Virus record (IMG/VR): IMGVR_UViG_3300025652_000066
Location: 1 to 62,640 of that record
Length of the DNA stretch: 62,640 nucleotides
DNA from: a virus
Reading direction: 5' to 3' (one strand)
Shown piece after piece: positions 51,540 to 58,884 of this stretch. The notes beneath the pieces are model-generated. The model searched no databases, was not told the origin of the DNA, and saw nothing but the letters and a program-made list of their open reading frames with translations. Position 1 is the stretch's first letter. Each line of letters starts with the position of its first letter. The position numbers and the translations under genes were made by a program.

Positions 51540-52373
51540 ATGGCTAATTCAACTAAAACAAACAGCGTAGCTCAAGTTCAAAACTCAACGGGTAACATCC
51601 TTGATATTGAACGTATCATCGACAGCGTAGAAGGTGGTCACAATGACTTCCTTTGGGATCGCATCGCGAGCAATGGCATGCATGCATTCTCATATGCTTT
51701 CATGACAATTGAGGACATTAGCAAAGCGGCTGTACTCTCAGATGCACAGTCTACGTTCATCACTGCGCTAGAAGCTCAGCAGGCGGACGCTGTGGACTTA
51801 ATAGCTTGGGCTTACCCCAACACCACAGGGTTACGTAATGCACGCACTACGCCTGAATCACAAGCCGCCTACGAAGTAGGTGCTGTGAACAAGAAACTAG
51901 TCACTCAAGCAGATCAAGATCTGCAGTTAATCACTCAAATGATTGACGGCGACTTAAAGAACAAGTTCATTAAGGCGGACGAGGCAGAGCTTCGTAAAAT
52001 ATCAGCTCAGGCTGACTATGAAGAACAAATCGCTGGCATCAGCGAAGCGCTTACTAAGTCATCTGGCTTACAAGCTCGCCTTGCTAAGGCACTCACAGTA
52101 GCAACACAGGCTAAACAGTCAGCATTCGAGGTAACGAATGATACGCAAGCCTTCTTCATCATTGATAGCATGTACAACATCATCCGTGATGGTGCTGACT
52201 TTAACAAAGTCAAAGAGCTTCTTAAGAAGCAATCATCATCGTTCGTACGCGAACGCATCATGGTTAACCGTGTTATCTACCAAGGTGCTGTAGACTCAGT
52301 CAAAGCTATCTGGTCTAAACACAAATCAAACTACGAAGGCGCAGGTTACGCGCCTAGTAACAACATGCACTAG
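51540..52373 (+). CDS. 277-residue helical protein of unknown function
   Basis: Starts MANSTKTNSVAQVQNSTGNILDIERIID, then almost wholly helical with coiled-coil parts (EQIAGISEALTKSSGLQARLAKALTVATQAKQ). The C-terminal region has KELLKKQSSSFVRERIMVNRVIYQGAVDSVKAIWSKHKSNY. SD AAAAGG and a hairpin in its leader (51494-51518). Followed by the best terminator in the window, so a strongly expressed unit. No family recognised. Confidence 0.7.
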   Translation: MANSTKTNSVAQVQNSTGNILDIERIIDSVEGGHNDFLWDRIASNGMHAFSYAFMTIEDISKAAVLSDAQSTFITALEAQQADAVDLIAWAYPNTTGLRNARTTPESQAAYEVGAVNKKLVTQADQDLQLITQMIDGDLKNKFIKADEAELRKISAQADYEEQIAGISEALTKSSGLQARLAKALTVATQAKQSAFEVTNDTQAFFIIDSMYNIIRDGADFNKVKELLKKQSSSFVRERIMVNRVIYQGAVDSVKAIWSKHKSNYEGAGYAPSNNMH

Positions 52374-52380
52374 ATCCTAC

Positions 52381-52411
52381 AGCCCTAGCACTTCGGTGTT
52401 AGGGCTTTTTC
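52381..52411 (+). terminator. strong intrinsic terminator
   Basis: AGCCCTAGCAC / GTGTTAGGGCT (11 pairs, one G:T), TTCG loop, then TTTTTCT. Ends the 50232-52373 transcription block. Confidence 0.88.
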
Positions 52412-52442
52412 TATGTCGGTCTTACGTTGGTGGCTCCGACGA

Positions 52443-52509
52443 GTTAGAGAGCGTTACACGCCCTCTAAGACTAATAGACAAACTAACAGCGCTTAGGCGC
52501 TGTTAGTTT
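52443..52509. repeat. two consecutive inverted repeats
   Basis: First GTTAGAG-A-GCG / CGC-C-CTCTAAG around TTACA (52443-52469). Then a perfect 13-pair repeat AAACTAACAGCGC-TTAG-GCGCTGTTAGTTT (52480-52509), followed by A6. Could be a bidirectional terminator remnant or a protein-binding site at the edge of the candidate origin. Confidence 0.5.
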
Positions 52510-52540
52510 AAAAAACACTGACTTACATGGGGTTTACTCG

Positions 52541-52908
52541 ATGCCCATAGCTTAAGCGTTGGTACATATAGCTTTAGTGCTATAATGGGCAGTAAATCTC
52601 GTACTTCGACGTTTACTCCTCCCATAGGGAACTATCACTCTTTTATTTTCTCTCTCCTTTCTTATATAGAAACTCTCTTAAATGTAGTGCCCTTAGTGCC
52701 CAGTAGTGTTTATATAATAATAATATAGAGAGGTAACAAGCACTTAACTAAGAAATAAGGCGGGCAATGAAGCGGGCATTGGTCTGGGCATGCATTTTAG
52801 TGGACAGTGATATTTGCCCCTATTTAGCACCCGACAGGTTTACCCTGTTTCCACAACCCCCTTTATAACCCTACTCTAAGTAAGGGTGCTAAGCTTAAAT
52901 CACTGCCC
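52541..52908. other. candidate replication origin: GGGCA/TGCCC iterons around AT-rich DNA
   Basis: The pentamer GGGCA or its complement occurs nine times in 367 bases: 52542, 52587, 52688, 52697, 52762, 52774, 52786, 52815 and 52904. Fewer than one would be expected by chance. Several are longer matches (AGTGCCC twice in tandem 9 bases apart, GCGGGCA twice 12 apart). They flank an AT-only-like patch at 52708-52735 (TTTATATAATAATAATATAG). Iterons beside an unwinding element are typical of origins. It lies just upstream of the replication operon. Confidence 0.45.
52559..52586 (+). promoter_or_regulatory. extended -10 sigma70-type promoter
   Basis: TTGGTA (52559-52564), 16-base spacer, then TGC-TATAAT with TATAAT at 52581-52586. 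This is the best-scoring promoter I see in the window. It reads toward the + strand operon from 52955. The leader after it has the hairpin AGTAAA..TCG-TACTT-CGA..TTTACT (52591-52617). Confidence 0.72.
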
Positions 52909-52954
52909 TGGACACAACTGGCCAGTTGCCAATGACCACTCTTTGGAGCATAAA

Positions 52955-53206
52955 ATGATCACTCAAGAGAAGCTAAAAGAACTCATCTATTACAAACCTA
53001 GTCATGGGACTGTCACCTTTCTCACTAAAAGAGCACCGATGAAGCCTAACGCCTACGCTATAAACATAGTGGGGGTGTCTTACCCTATAAAGAAGCTGAT
53101 ACACCTATATATGACAGGCGAGATGCCTAAGCACCCTGTCACGCCTCTAAATGGTATCGAATCAGACAACCGCTGGGTAAACTTAGCACAGCTACCGCTT
53201 CGTTAA
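52955..53206 (+). CDS. degenerate HNH-like protein
   Basis: 83 residues from ATG 52955 (SD TTGGAG). The pattern YKPSHGTVTFLTKR, IKKLIHLYMTGEMPKHPVTPLNGIESDNRWVNLAQL is that of phage HNH nucleases of the HRLAWLYMTGxxP...DHINGxxxDNRWxNLR type. The first catalytic His is replaced: the DH of DHINGN reads VT. It is therefore probably inactive as a nuclease and kept as a DNA-binding protein, or decaying. Confidence 0.7.
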   Translation: MITQEKLKELIYYKPSHGTVTFLTKRAPMKPNAYAINIVGVSYPIKKLIHLYMTGEMPKHPVTPLNGIESDNRWVNLAQLPLR

Positions 53207-53250
53207 GAAACGTGATACTGTACTCCTCACTTTATAACCAAGGACGGGAA

Positions 53251-53412
53251 ATGAAAGCAACAATCAAACGACTTCCCCGAATCCATCCCAGCGAGCATCT
53301 TGATGCGGTGAAGGTAAGCGTCATGTACTTCCGTTGTAGGATGGCGTTCAATAAAACGTGCGTCTCAAACAGCCGCTACCGCGAGTTTAGGGAGCTAATC
53401 AAAGATGCTTAA
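53251..53412 (+). CDS. small KATIKR-family protein, copy 1
   Basis: 53 residues from ATG 53251 (SD AAGGACGGGA). Starts MKATIKRLPRIHP and ends LIKDA. First of six related ORFs that share an N-terminal (L)KAxIKRxP strand, a basic middle and, in most, a closing I(K/R)DA or KEA. Overlaps the next by eight bases through GATGCTTAA, in which ATG and TAA interlock. Confidence 0.65.
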   Translation: MKATIKRLPRIHPSEHLDAVKVSVMYFRCRMAFNKTCVSNSRYREFRELIKDA

Positions 53413-53557
53413 AGCAAAACTTAAACGCCAACCAGCCTACAACGACGACGGCATCCCGCTCCGTAAGTTCAGATTCTGGAAAGAGCAATACTACTTTGAC
53501 AAAAGGATGATAAGCGTTGGAGACAGCGTCACAGAATACTGGAGGATCCTGCAATGA
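53405..53557 (+). CDS. small KATIKR-family protein, copy 2
   Basis: 50 residues, MLKAKLKRQPAYNDDGIPLRKFRFWKEQ ending EYWRILQ. Its start is interlocked with the stop of copy 1. It keeps the N-terminal strand but its end differs, and it overlaps copy 3 by four bases (ATGA). Confidence 0.62.
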   Translation: MLKAKLKRQPAYNDDGIPLRKFRFWKEQYYFDKRMISVGDSVTEYWRILQ

Positions 53558-53772
53558 AGCAACACCGTTCGCCCTCACGCCGTATAGAAAGTAAGCTCCT
53601 TAAAGCTACAATTAAACGTATTCCACTAGACACAAGTAACAAACCAAAAGCTAAGGAGCCGTTGACTACGTATGCACGCTTCCAGTTCAGCATTCTCGAC
53701 TACCCGCCATACATAACAGTCAGCAATCAGTCGATGGTGTATAACTACACAGGAGTAATCAGAGATGCTTAA
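53554..53772 (+). CDS. small KATIKR-family protein, copy 3 with N-terminal extension
   Basis: 72 residues. A 15-residue basic extension MKQHRSPSRRIESKL precedes the family core LKATIKRIPLDTSNKP, followed by TTYARFQFSILDYPPYITVSNQSM and the end VIRDA. No ATG lies at the core start, so the extension appears real. Confidence 0.62.
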   Translation: MKQHRSPSRRIESKLLKATIKRIPLDTSNKPKAKEPLTTYARFQFSILDYPPYITVSNQSMVYNYTGVIRDA

Positions 53773-53962
53773 AGCTATAATTAAACGTATTCCATTACAA
53801 GAGCTCTTGCCTGATCAACCCAGAAGTGTAGGCCTAACAACATTCAAGCTATGTATACCTAGAACCAGACAGATGAGCATTATATGGTCCCCAGTTGCGT
53901 CCGATTTCATGTATGAAGACTCAATAGAAATACGACTGTGGAGGATACTCAGAGATGCTTAA
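53765..53962 (+). CDS. small KATIKR-family protein, copy 4
   Basis: 65 residues, MLKAIIKRIPLQELLPDQPRSVGLTTFKLCIPRTRQMSIIW ending RILRDA. Starts and ends in the same GATGCTTAA interlock as copies 1 and 5. The shared pattern is basic strand, TTFKL-type strand, variable strand, C-terminal helix. Confidence 0.65.
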   Translation: MLKAIIKRIPLQELLPDQPRSVGLTTFKLCIPRTRQMSIIWSPVASDFMYEDSIEIRLWRILRDA

Positions 53963-54152
53963 AGCCACGATCAAACGCGTCCCTGATGACACCGCCTGGA
54001 TGAACCGCTATTACCCGGGTAATAGCGGCAGTTCCCTAGGAACAACCAGATTCAGATTGACTGTATTCGCTAGCGATTACAAAGCCGTGGTATACCCCAC
54101 CCACGGGTTCTCAACTCAGCGAGCGCTAAAGGATATCCTCAAAGAGGCTTAA
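53955..54152 (+). CDS. small KATIKR-family protein, copy 5
   Basis: 65 residues, MLKATIKRVPDDTAWMNRYYPGNSGSSLGTTRFRLTVFASDYKAVVYP ending LKDILKEA. Best example of the family: three beta strands then a helix. An inverted repeat GCTATTACCCGGGTAATAGC at 54008-54027 lies within the gene. Confidence 0.65.
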   Translation: MLKATIKRVPDDTAWMNRYYPGNSGSSLGTTRFRLTVFASDYKAVVYPTHGFSTQRALKDILKEA

Positions 54153-54162
54153 AACACACAAC

Positions 54163-54182
54163 CATATTAAAGGAATAATATG
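54163..54182 (+). promoter_or_regulatory. AAGGAA-loop hairpin holding SD and start codon
   Basis: CATATTA-AAGGAA-TAATATG: seven perfect pairs with the SD in the loop and the ATG of the 54180 gene in the 3' arm. Opens only when unpaired; CsrA-type presentation. Confidence 0.55.
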
Positions 54183-54374
54183 TCAAGCAATATGTCAACA
54201 AGGACGAGCACTAGCGCTACACAAGGCTACGGACATGCAACGAATTACGAGTCATCAGGGTTAGTCTTTAGAACTATCTGCCCTGCATGCAAGACAGCGA
54301 AGAAACCGGGCACAAGCCACCCGCGCTGCTCACCGATACTAAAACGAATGCGAGCCGACGGAGAGCTAGGATGA
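54180..54374 (+). CDS. small zinc-finger-like protein
   Basis: 64 residues. N-terminal Ser/Thr-rich tail (MSSNMSTRTSTSATQGYG), then CPACKTAKKPGTSHPRCSPILKRM, a C-x2-C...H-x2-C metal-binding pattern. Interrupts the KATIKR array and overlaps copy 6 by four bases. No family recognised. Confidence 0.62.
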   Translation: MSSNMSTRTSTSATQGYGHATNYESSGLVFRTICPACKTAKKPGTSHPRCSPILKRMRADGELG

Positions 54375-54610
54375 AAGCAGTCATCAAACGATTCCCCCAA
54401 GACAGCAACTGGATGGCAGATCGCGAAAAAGATAACTCTTCCGTGTTTATGTACGGAGTCGCACGGAAAGATAACTCTTCCGTGTTTATGTACGGAGTCG
54501 CACAGGAAGAAAGCGGCGAGTATATAAGACTATTCATAACCGACACTACGTACCGAGTACATCACCACAGACTTGCTTTAATAATTAACCCCCCTGCTGT
54601 ACGCAGATAA
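54371..54610 (+). CDS. small KATIKR-family protein, copy 6, with in-frame duplication
   Basis: 79 residues from ATG 54371, [24 protein letters not shown] onward. The segment [12 protein letters not shown] is present twice in tandem by a 39-base in-frame duplication. The C-terminus [22 protein letters not shown] resembles the strand-helix part of the family. Confidence 0.62.
   Translation: MKAVIKRFPQDSNWMADREKDNSSVFMYGVARKDNSSVFMYGVAQEESGEYIRLFITDTTYRVHHHRLALIINPPAVRR
54431..54503 (+). repeat. 39-base tandem duplication
   Basis: Two copies starting at 54431 and 54470, identical over at least 34 bases. 39 bases is 13 codons, so the frame is kept. The identity suggests a recent event. Confidence 0.85.
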
Positions 54611-54647
54611 CACGACGCCCAATACTGGGCCGTTTAGGAGAACAGCC

Positions 54648-54827
54648 ATGCTAGTATTAACTCGAAAAGAAGGCGAAACCATCCATATTGGTAGCGATAT
54701 TGTGGTAAATGTATTACAATTACGCGGTAATCAAGTCAAGATAGGTATCGAAGCACCCAAGATAGTCGACGTGCACCGAGGCGAGATTTATGCGGCTATA
54801 AAGGCACAACTCCTAAACACACACTAA
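54648..54827 (+). CDS. csrA: CsrA-family RNA-binding translational regulator, copy 2
   Basis: 59 residues, ATG 54648 with TAGGAG upstream. [47 protein letters not shown] is closer to bacterial CsrA than copy 1 ([12 protein letters not shown] and VHRGEIY match the classic core). Leu4 and Arg44 are kept. It forms a dimer that binds GGA-loop hairpins. Set in the early + operon, it would be made before the late genes whose leaders carry such loops. Confidence 0.93.
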   Translation: MLVLTRKEGETIHIGSDIVVNVLQLRGNQVKIGIEAPKIVDVHRGEIYAAIKAQLLNTH

Positions 54828-54834
54828 CACCAAC

Positions 54835-54848
54835 ATGCAAGGATGCGT
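54835..54848 (+). promoter_or_regulatory. AGGA-loop hairpin over SD
   Basis: ATGCA-AGGA-TGCGT (five pairs, one G:T) directly upstream of the ATG at 54850 and immediately after csrA copy 2. Confidence 0.45.
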
Positions 54849-54849
54849 A

Positions 54850-55380
54850 ATGGTAAAAACACCCTCTATCAATTCTCTAGCTCAGGCTAACGGCATCTCA
54901 AGACAAGTCTTGGCATACCGCCGAAAACTGAATCCTGACGCACCGATGAACGAGCTTGTTTACCCACCACGCAGTAGAAGCGTACGTAGCTTTAACTTCA
55001 TTGGGGACAAAGAGCAGTACACTGTCACTGAGCTGGCCAGAGCGTATAACGTGCCAAGACGCACACTTGACACACGCATTACTCGCAACCCCGATGCACT
55101 CATAGAAGACTTACTCTATCCACCTTGTGCAACACCGCACCGAGTCCTCAAGCGGTATATAGCTAAAGACCTACAACCTGAGGTAGTCAAGCCTAAAAAG
55201 CCAAGACGTAAGCCTAACCCACGACCCGATCCGCCACCCTTCTCAGAAGACTACGAGACACTCAACAGGATTCGATCGTATAGAAAAGCAGGAATGAGCG
55301 AAGACGAAATCATGTTCAAACTCAAAATGATAAGCCGCTGGGACAAAACACCCTCGCCTTATGCCGACTACTTATTCTAA
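54850..55380 (+). CDS. tandem HTH DNA-binding protein
   Basis: 176 residues from ATG 54850 (an in-frame ATG at 54835 lies inside the SD hairpin). Two copies of one HTH module: INSLAQANGISRQVLAYRRKLNPDAPMNELVYPP and VTELARAYNVPRRTLDTRITRNPDALIEDLLYPP, spaced about 58 residues apart. A Pro/Lys linker (KPKKPRRKPNPRPDPPP) and a C-terminal helix pair follow. Likely a transcription regulator or replication initiator that binds paired sites; the iterons upstream are possible targets. Confidence 0.72.
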   Translation: MVKTPSINSLAQANGISRQVLAYRRKLNPDAPMNELVYPPRSRSVRSFNFIGDKEQYTVTELARAYNVPRRTLDTRITRNPDALIEDLLYPPCATPHRVLKRYIAKDLQPEVVKPKKPRRKPNPRPDPPPFSEDYETLNRIRSYRKAGMSEDEIMFKLKMISRWDKTPSPYADYLF

Positions 55381-55388
55381 GGAGAATA
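55373..55388 (+). promoter_or_regulatory. AAGG-loop hairpin at gene junction
   Basis: TATTCT-AAGG-AGAATA: six perfect pairs spanning the stop codon of the HTH gene and the SD of the next. Confidence 0.45.
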
Positions 55389-55391
55389 CAA

Positions 55392-55535
55392 ATGATACCC
55401 GCACCTAAAGACTATAGAGCGAAAGTAGAAGCCCTTAAACTAAAACCCGAGTACAAAAAACCCATAGCTATTAAAACGACACCCACCAATATCCCAGGCC
55501 TACATCGTGTTGACCTAGACGACGTACTCCGATAA
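55392..55535 (+). CDS. small Lys/Pro-rich protein
   Basis: 47 residues, MIPAPKDYRAKVEALKLKPEYKKPIAIKTTPTNIPG ending LDDVLR. SD AAGGAG. Overlaps the next gene by one base (TAATG). No family recognised. Confidence 0.58.
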   Translation: MIPAPKDYRAKVEALKLKPEYKKPIAIKTTPTNIPGLHRVDLDDVLR

Positions 55536-55699
55536 TGACACATCAACTCGATCCCTCACCCTGTTGCGAGGCTATCATGATGGTTTATCCATCCGGCGGC
55601 TCACCTTTATTCCCCGCAATCAAGGGCTCGTACACCCAGTGCATCGAATGCATGCAGCAGTACGAGATGGATTACCAAACCGGTATATTAGCCGAATGA
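55535..55699 (+). CDS. small cysteine-containing protein
   Basis: 54 residues. Paired cysteines PCCE near the start and CIECM near residue 36-39 suggest a zinc site. Coupled to the upstream gene through TAATG. No family recognised. Confidence 0.55.
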   Translation: MTHQLDPSPCCEAIMMVYPSGGSPLFPAIKGSYTQCIECMQQYEMDYQTGILAE

Positions 55700-55897
55700 A
55701 ACATAGTTCACAGACCGCACAGACCGCACTAAGCCAAACATGCTAGAGGTGTGAACTAAAGCTTACACTGTTTTTGGAGCAGCACTTAACGTATAACCCC
55801 CAAAATAAAACCTAGTATAAGCATACAGAGTGTGTTTAGCTAAATCCCTCAAACCTCTGGCCCAGGATGGTCAGTTTACTCGTCAAGGAAGACCTTT

Positions 55898-58378
55898 ATG
55901 ACTTTAAACGTCACATTCTTAGAACCCACAGCTCATAATGCTAAAGCCTCAAAACGTTTCTTCCTTGATACGACAGGCAAGATAGACTCAGACTACATTA
56001 CGGGCGCGTTCTTCACATCCCATCAAGAAACCCATTTATCTTTAAAGGACTTCTATGTCTCAATTAAAGAGCACGCCTCCACCTTCCACGCCTTGCTTAA
56101 AGGCAACGTTACACGGCAGATCACAAATGATCGCCGACGTGGTACGACACGTACCACAGACGAAACCAACTGGATCGTCTTTGACGTGGATGGCCTTGCT
56201 GATGTGTCTTCAGCCGAAGAATTTATGAAGGACCTAGGTTATGGCGACGTTGAATACATCATCCAATACTCCGCTTCAAGTGGCGTTAACCCAGACAAAG
56301 GGCTCAGTTGCCATATTATGGCGAAGCTCGACCAGTATTACCCCGCGCCTCTTCTTAAAGAGTGGCTTAAGGACATCAATCTGTCACAGAGATCTCTACG
56401 AGCTCAAATCTCTCTTACGAAAACAAATGCTTCGCTGTCTTGGCCACTAGACATCACCACCTGTCAGAACGATAAGCTAATATTTATATCACCCCCGGAG
56501 GTAACTGAAGGTGTTGAAGACAACTTTAAAGGGCAAAGAATCATTTATCACGAGGGCACTATTCCTTTCATTACACCCGTTATCAAAGACGGGCTTACTG
56601 AACTTAATAAGTTCGCCACAGAGAAAACTATCTCCGAATTACGCGAAGGTATGGGCCTCCCGAAAAAGAGATTTAGCACTACGCTCCACTCCTCAGGTGT
56701 TGAGGTTCTCAAAGGCGTCTCAAACGCGCAGATAACAGGGGTCAAGTTCGATGGCGAATACGTACGTATTAACCTCAACGGCGGGGACTCATGGGCCTAT
56801 TACCATCCAGTTACCGACTCTTCCATACTTTTTAACTTCAAAGGCGAGGCAAACTACCTCATTAAAGAACTTGATCCGGATTATTTTACAGCCTCTCAAG
56901 CGGCGTGCTCAGAGGCAAAAAAGTCCGAGGCCATAGAGAGGCAAGACGCCTATCTCAGGGATGCCAAGCTTGGCGTAGTGCATACAGCAGTACGCGACGC
57001 GGTTACGGACAAGTACTACGCAGTCACTTGGGATCATGGCACCAAAACTTTAGAAGCTAATAAGATACTGACTAAAGATAGGATCAATGACTTTCTCCAC
57101 GACCATGAACTACCAGAAATGGAGCACGTACCGACGTGGGATATTTCGCATAATCTACAATCCGACATCCAATTTGATATTGAAAGTAGACAAGTTAACC
57201 TGTATGCGGCTCCAAAACTCTTGGTACGGGGGAACAGGCCTTTGGTCACCGCACCTCCGCCGGCGATCCACACCTTAATAAGTCACCTTATGGCGGAAGA
57301 CAAAGAATCTGTTGCTCATTTCTATAACTGGATAGCGTCAATCGTTCAGTTCCGAACCACTCCTAAAACATCATGGGTATTACATGGCACACAAGGCACT
57401 GGTAAAGGTTTATTGTTCACAGAAATCCTTGCACCTCTATTTGGTAAAGCTGCCATTAAGAAACCCTATCTTGACTTCGAAGACAAGTTCAATTCCCAGC
57501 TCGCATCCGCGCTTCTCGTCTTTGTGGATGAAGTGTCTAATGAACCGGGCTCTCGAAAAATCCTCCAGAAGCTAAAAACATACATCACCGACGAAGAGCT
57601 TTCATCGCGTGCAATGGGTATTGAATCTACGTATGCAGCAATGCATGCAGCGTTCATCTTCACGTCGAACAACTTAGACATCATGCTCTTAGAAGAAGGC
57701 GATCGCCGCTTTAATATACCGCCTAGACAAGAACGACAGCTTCAGGCGGTGTTACCAGGCAACGATACGTTTAAGTTTGTAGAACAAATCCAGCTCGAGC
57801 TTGAAGACTTCGCTAACTTCTTACACGCATATGAAGTCGATGAGCTTAAAGCCGCGCGTCCTATGGACAACGAAGCGAAAGCGACCTTAATGAGCATCAA
57901 CGAGACGACGATAAGCGCTTATTGCAATGCCATTAAGAGTGGAGATTTACCGTATCTAGCAGCCGCTATACCTATCTCCATTACAGACAGCACTAAGAAT
58001 AGTGTGCACTTTGTGGACCCATTAGAAACCAAGTATTTAAACGTAATCGAAGCCATTATGGATAGATTACCAACAACAGGATTCGATGCAGCAGGTAACA
58101 ATCTTGCTGCAGTGAAGCTAGAAAGTGATGACTTACAAAGTCTTTATAACTTTATAGCAGGCGGTAAACGCCAAACGCAAGCGAAGTTCAACAAGATGTT
58201 GGAACACCAACAGCTGTTCGTTAATCGCATGCGTATCAATGGCCCTAAACGTACGGGCCTGGAGATCAACTTTAAGTATAACGAGTTAGATATGATATCT
58301 ATCAGAAAGATGCTGCTAGGCGACTCCCAAATCAGCACGACTTATCATCGAGGACAACACTCGGCTTCGAGCCATTAA
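55898..58378 (+). CDS. replicative primase-helicase (AEP-like N-terminus, SF3/D5 helicase, DUF5906)
   Basis: 826 residues. The N-terminal third has a primase-like acidic pattern (NWIVFDVDGLADVSS, a later IIQYSASSGVNPDKGLSCHIM). The helicase part carries Walker A GTQGTGKG at 497-504, Walker B LLVFVDEVS near 545 and sensor FIFTSNN near 588, the SF3/D5 layout of DUF5906 phage primase-helicases. It would unwind and prime DNA at the origin for the family A polymerase. SD AAGGAAG. A 198-base gap before it has no clear promoter. Confidence 0.9.
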   Translation: MTLNVTFLEPTAHNAKASKRFFLDTTGKIDSDYITGAFFTSHQETHLSLKDFYVSIKEHASTFHALLKGNVTRQITNDRRRGTTRTTDETNWIVFDVDGLADVSSAEEFMKDLGYGDVEYIIQYSASSGVNPDKGLSCHIMAKLDQYYPAPLLKEWLKDINLSQRSLRAQISLTKTNASLSWPLDITTCQNDKLIFISPPEVTEGVEDNFKGQRIIYHEGTIPFITPVIKDGLTELNKFATEKTISELREGMGLPKKRFSTTLHSSGVEVLKGVSNAQITGVKFDGEYVRINLNGGDSWAYYHPVTDSSILFNFKGEANYLIKELDPDYFTASQAACSEAKKSEAIERQDAYLRDAKLGVVHTAVRDAVTDKYYAVTWDHGTKTLEANKILTKDRINDFLHDHELPEMEHVPTWDISHNLQSDIQFDIESRQVNLYAAPKLLVRGNRPLVTAPPPAIHTLISHLMAEDKESVAHFYNWIASIVQFRTTPKTSWVLHGTQGTGKGLLFTEILAPLFGKAAIKKPYLDFEDKFNSQLASALLVFVDEVSNEPGSRKILQKLKTYITDEELSSRAMGIESTYAAMHAAFIFTSNNLDIMLLEEGDRRFNIPPRQERQLQAVLPGNDTFKFVEQIQLELEDFANFLHAYEVDELKAARPMDNEAKATLMSINETTISAYCNAIKSGDLPYLAAAIPISITDSTKNSVHFVDPLETKYLNVIEAIMDRLPTTGFDAAGNNLAAVKLESDDLQSLYNFIAGGKRQTQAKFNKMLEHQQLFVNRMRINGPKRTGLEINFKYNELDMISIRKMLLGDSQISTTYHRGQHSASSH

Positions 58379-58400
58379 CTATATATATAGGATGTATTTT

Positions 58401-58559
58401 ATGACAACTGTAACTTTCACCGTGACAACTAAGCTTGACACTCGTAGCGAATTCACGGAGATAGCGCAATTACAACTAGCGTCAGACCTTATTGCTAAAA
58501 ACTTAGCCGGATTTGACGGCGATGTTGAATTTAAAATAGAACAAGCACAGTTTAACTAA
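58401..58559 (+). CDS. small protein of unknown function
   Basis: 52 residues, MTTVTFTVTTKLDTRSEFTEIAQLQLASDLIAKNL ending EQAQFN; beta-alpha-beta pattern. SD in ATATA-TAGGA-TGTAT. Between primase-helicase and the next acidic gene. No family recognised. Confidence 0.6.
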   Translation: MTTVTFTVTTKLDTRSEFTEIAQLQLASDLIAKNLAGFDGDVEFKIEQAQFN

Positions 58560-58571
58560 GGAGAATACCTC

Positions 58572-58835
58572 ATGGCACAATCAGTTACTAAAGTATCAGA
58601 CGAAGAGTTTCACTTAGAAATAACCGATAGAGACTTAGCTATCTTTTTCCGAGTGTTCGCCCAAGAGCCGAAAGAGGCAGTACGTATTGCCGCTTTATTC
58701 AACGAAGAACCTCTCTCGTTTGCTGCTATGTCAGCAGATAACCGCACTCAAATCTTAGAGCAAGTGAACAACAAAGAATTGTTCGCCTTAGTAAAAGAGA
58801 CTGAGGAACAAGCACTTGCTGAATTAGCAGACTAG
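58572..58835 (+). CDS. small acidic helical protein
   Basis: 87 residues, SD AAGGAG. Acidic and helical (DRDLAIFFRVFAQEPKEAVRIAALFNEEP, ETEEQALAELAD). Coupled by position to the nuclease gene 49 bases downstream. Possible replisome accessory; no family recognised. Confidence 0.62.
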   Translation: MAQSVTKVSDEEFHLEITDRDLAIFFRVFAQEPKEAVRIAALFNEEPLSFAAMSADNRTQILEQVNNKELFALVKETEEQALAELAD

Positions 58836-58864
58836 TGGTAAAATTGAGCTCCGCTCAAAACTAG

Positions 58865-58880
58865 TTTGCAAGGATGCAAA
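58865..58880 (+). promoter_or_regulatory. perfect AGGA-loop hairpin holding the SD
   Basis: TTTGCA-AGGA-TGCAAA: six perfect pairs, loop AGGA is the SD of the nuclease gene (ATG 58885). Same 6-4-6 architecture as at 49154 and 39839. Confidence 0.58.
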
Positions 58881-58884
58881 AAAC

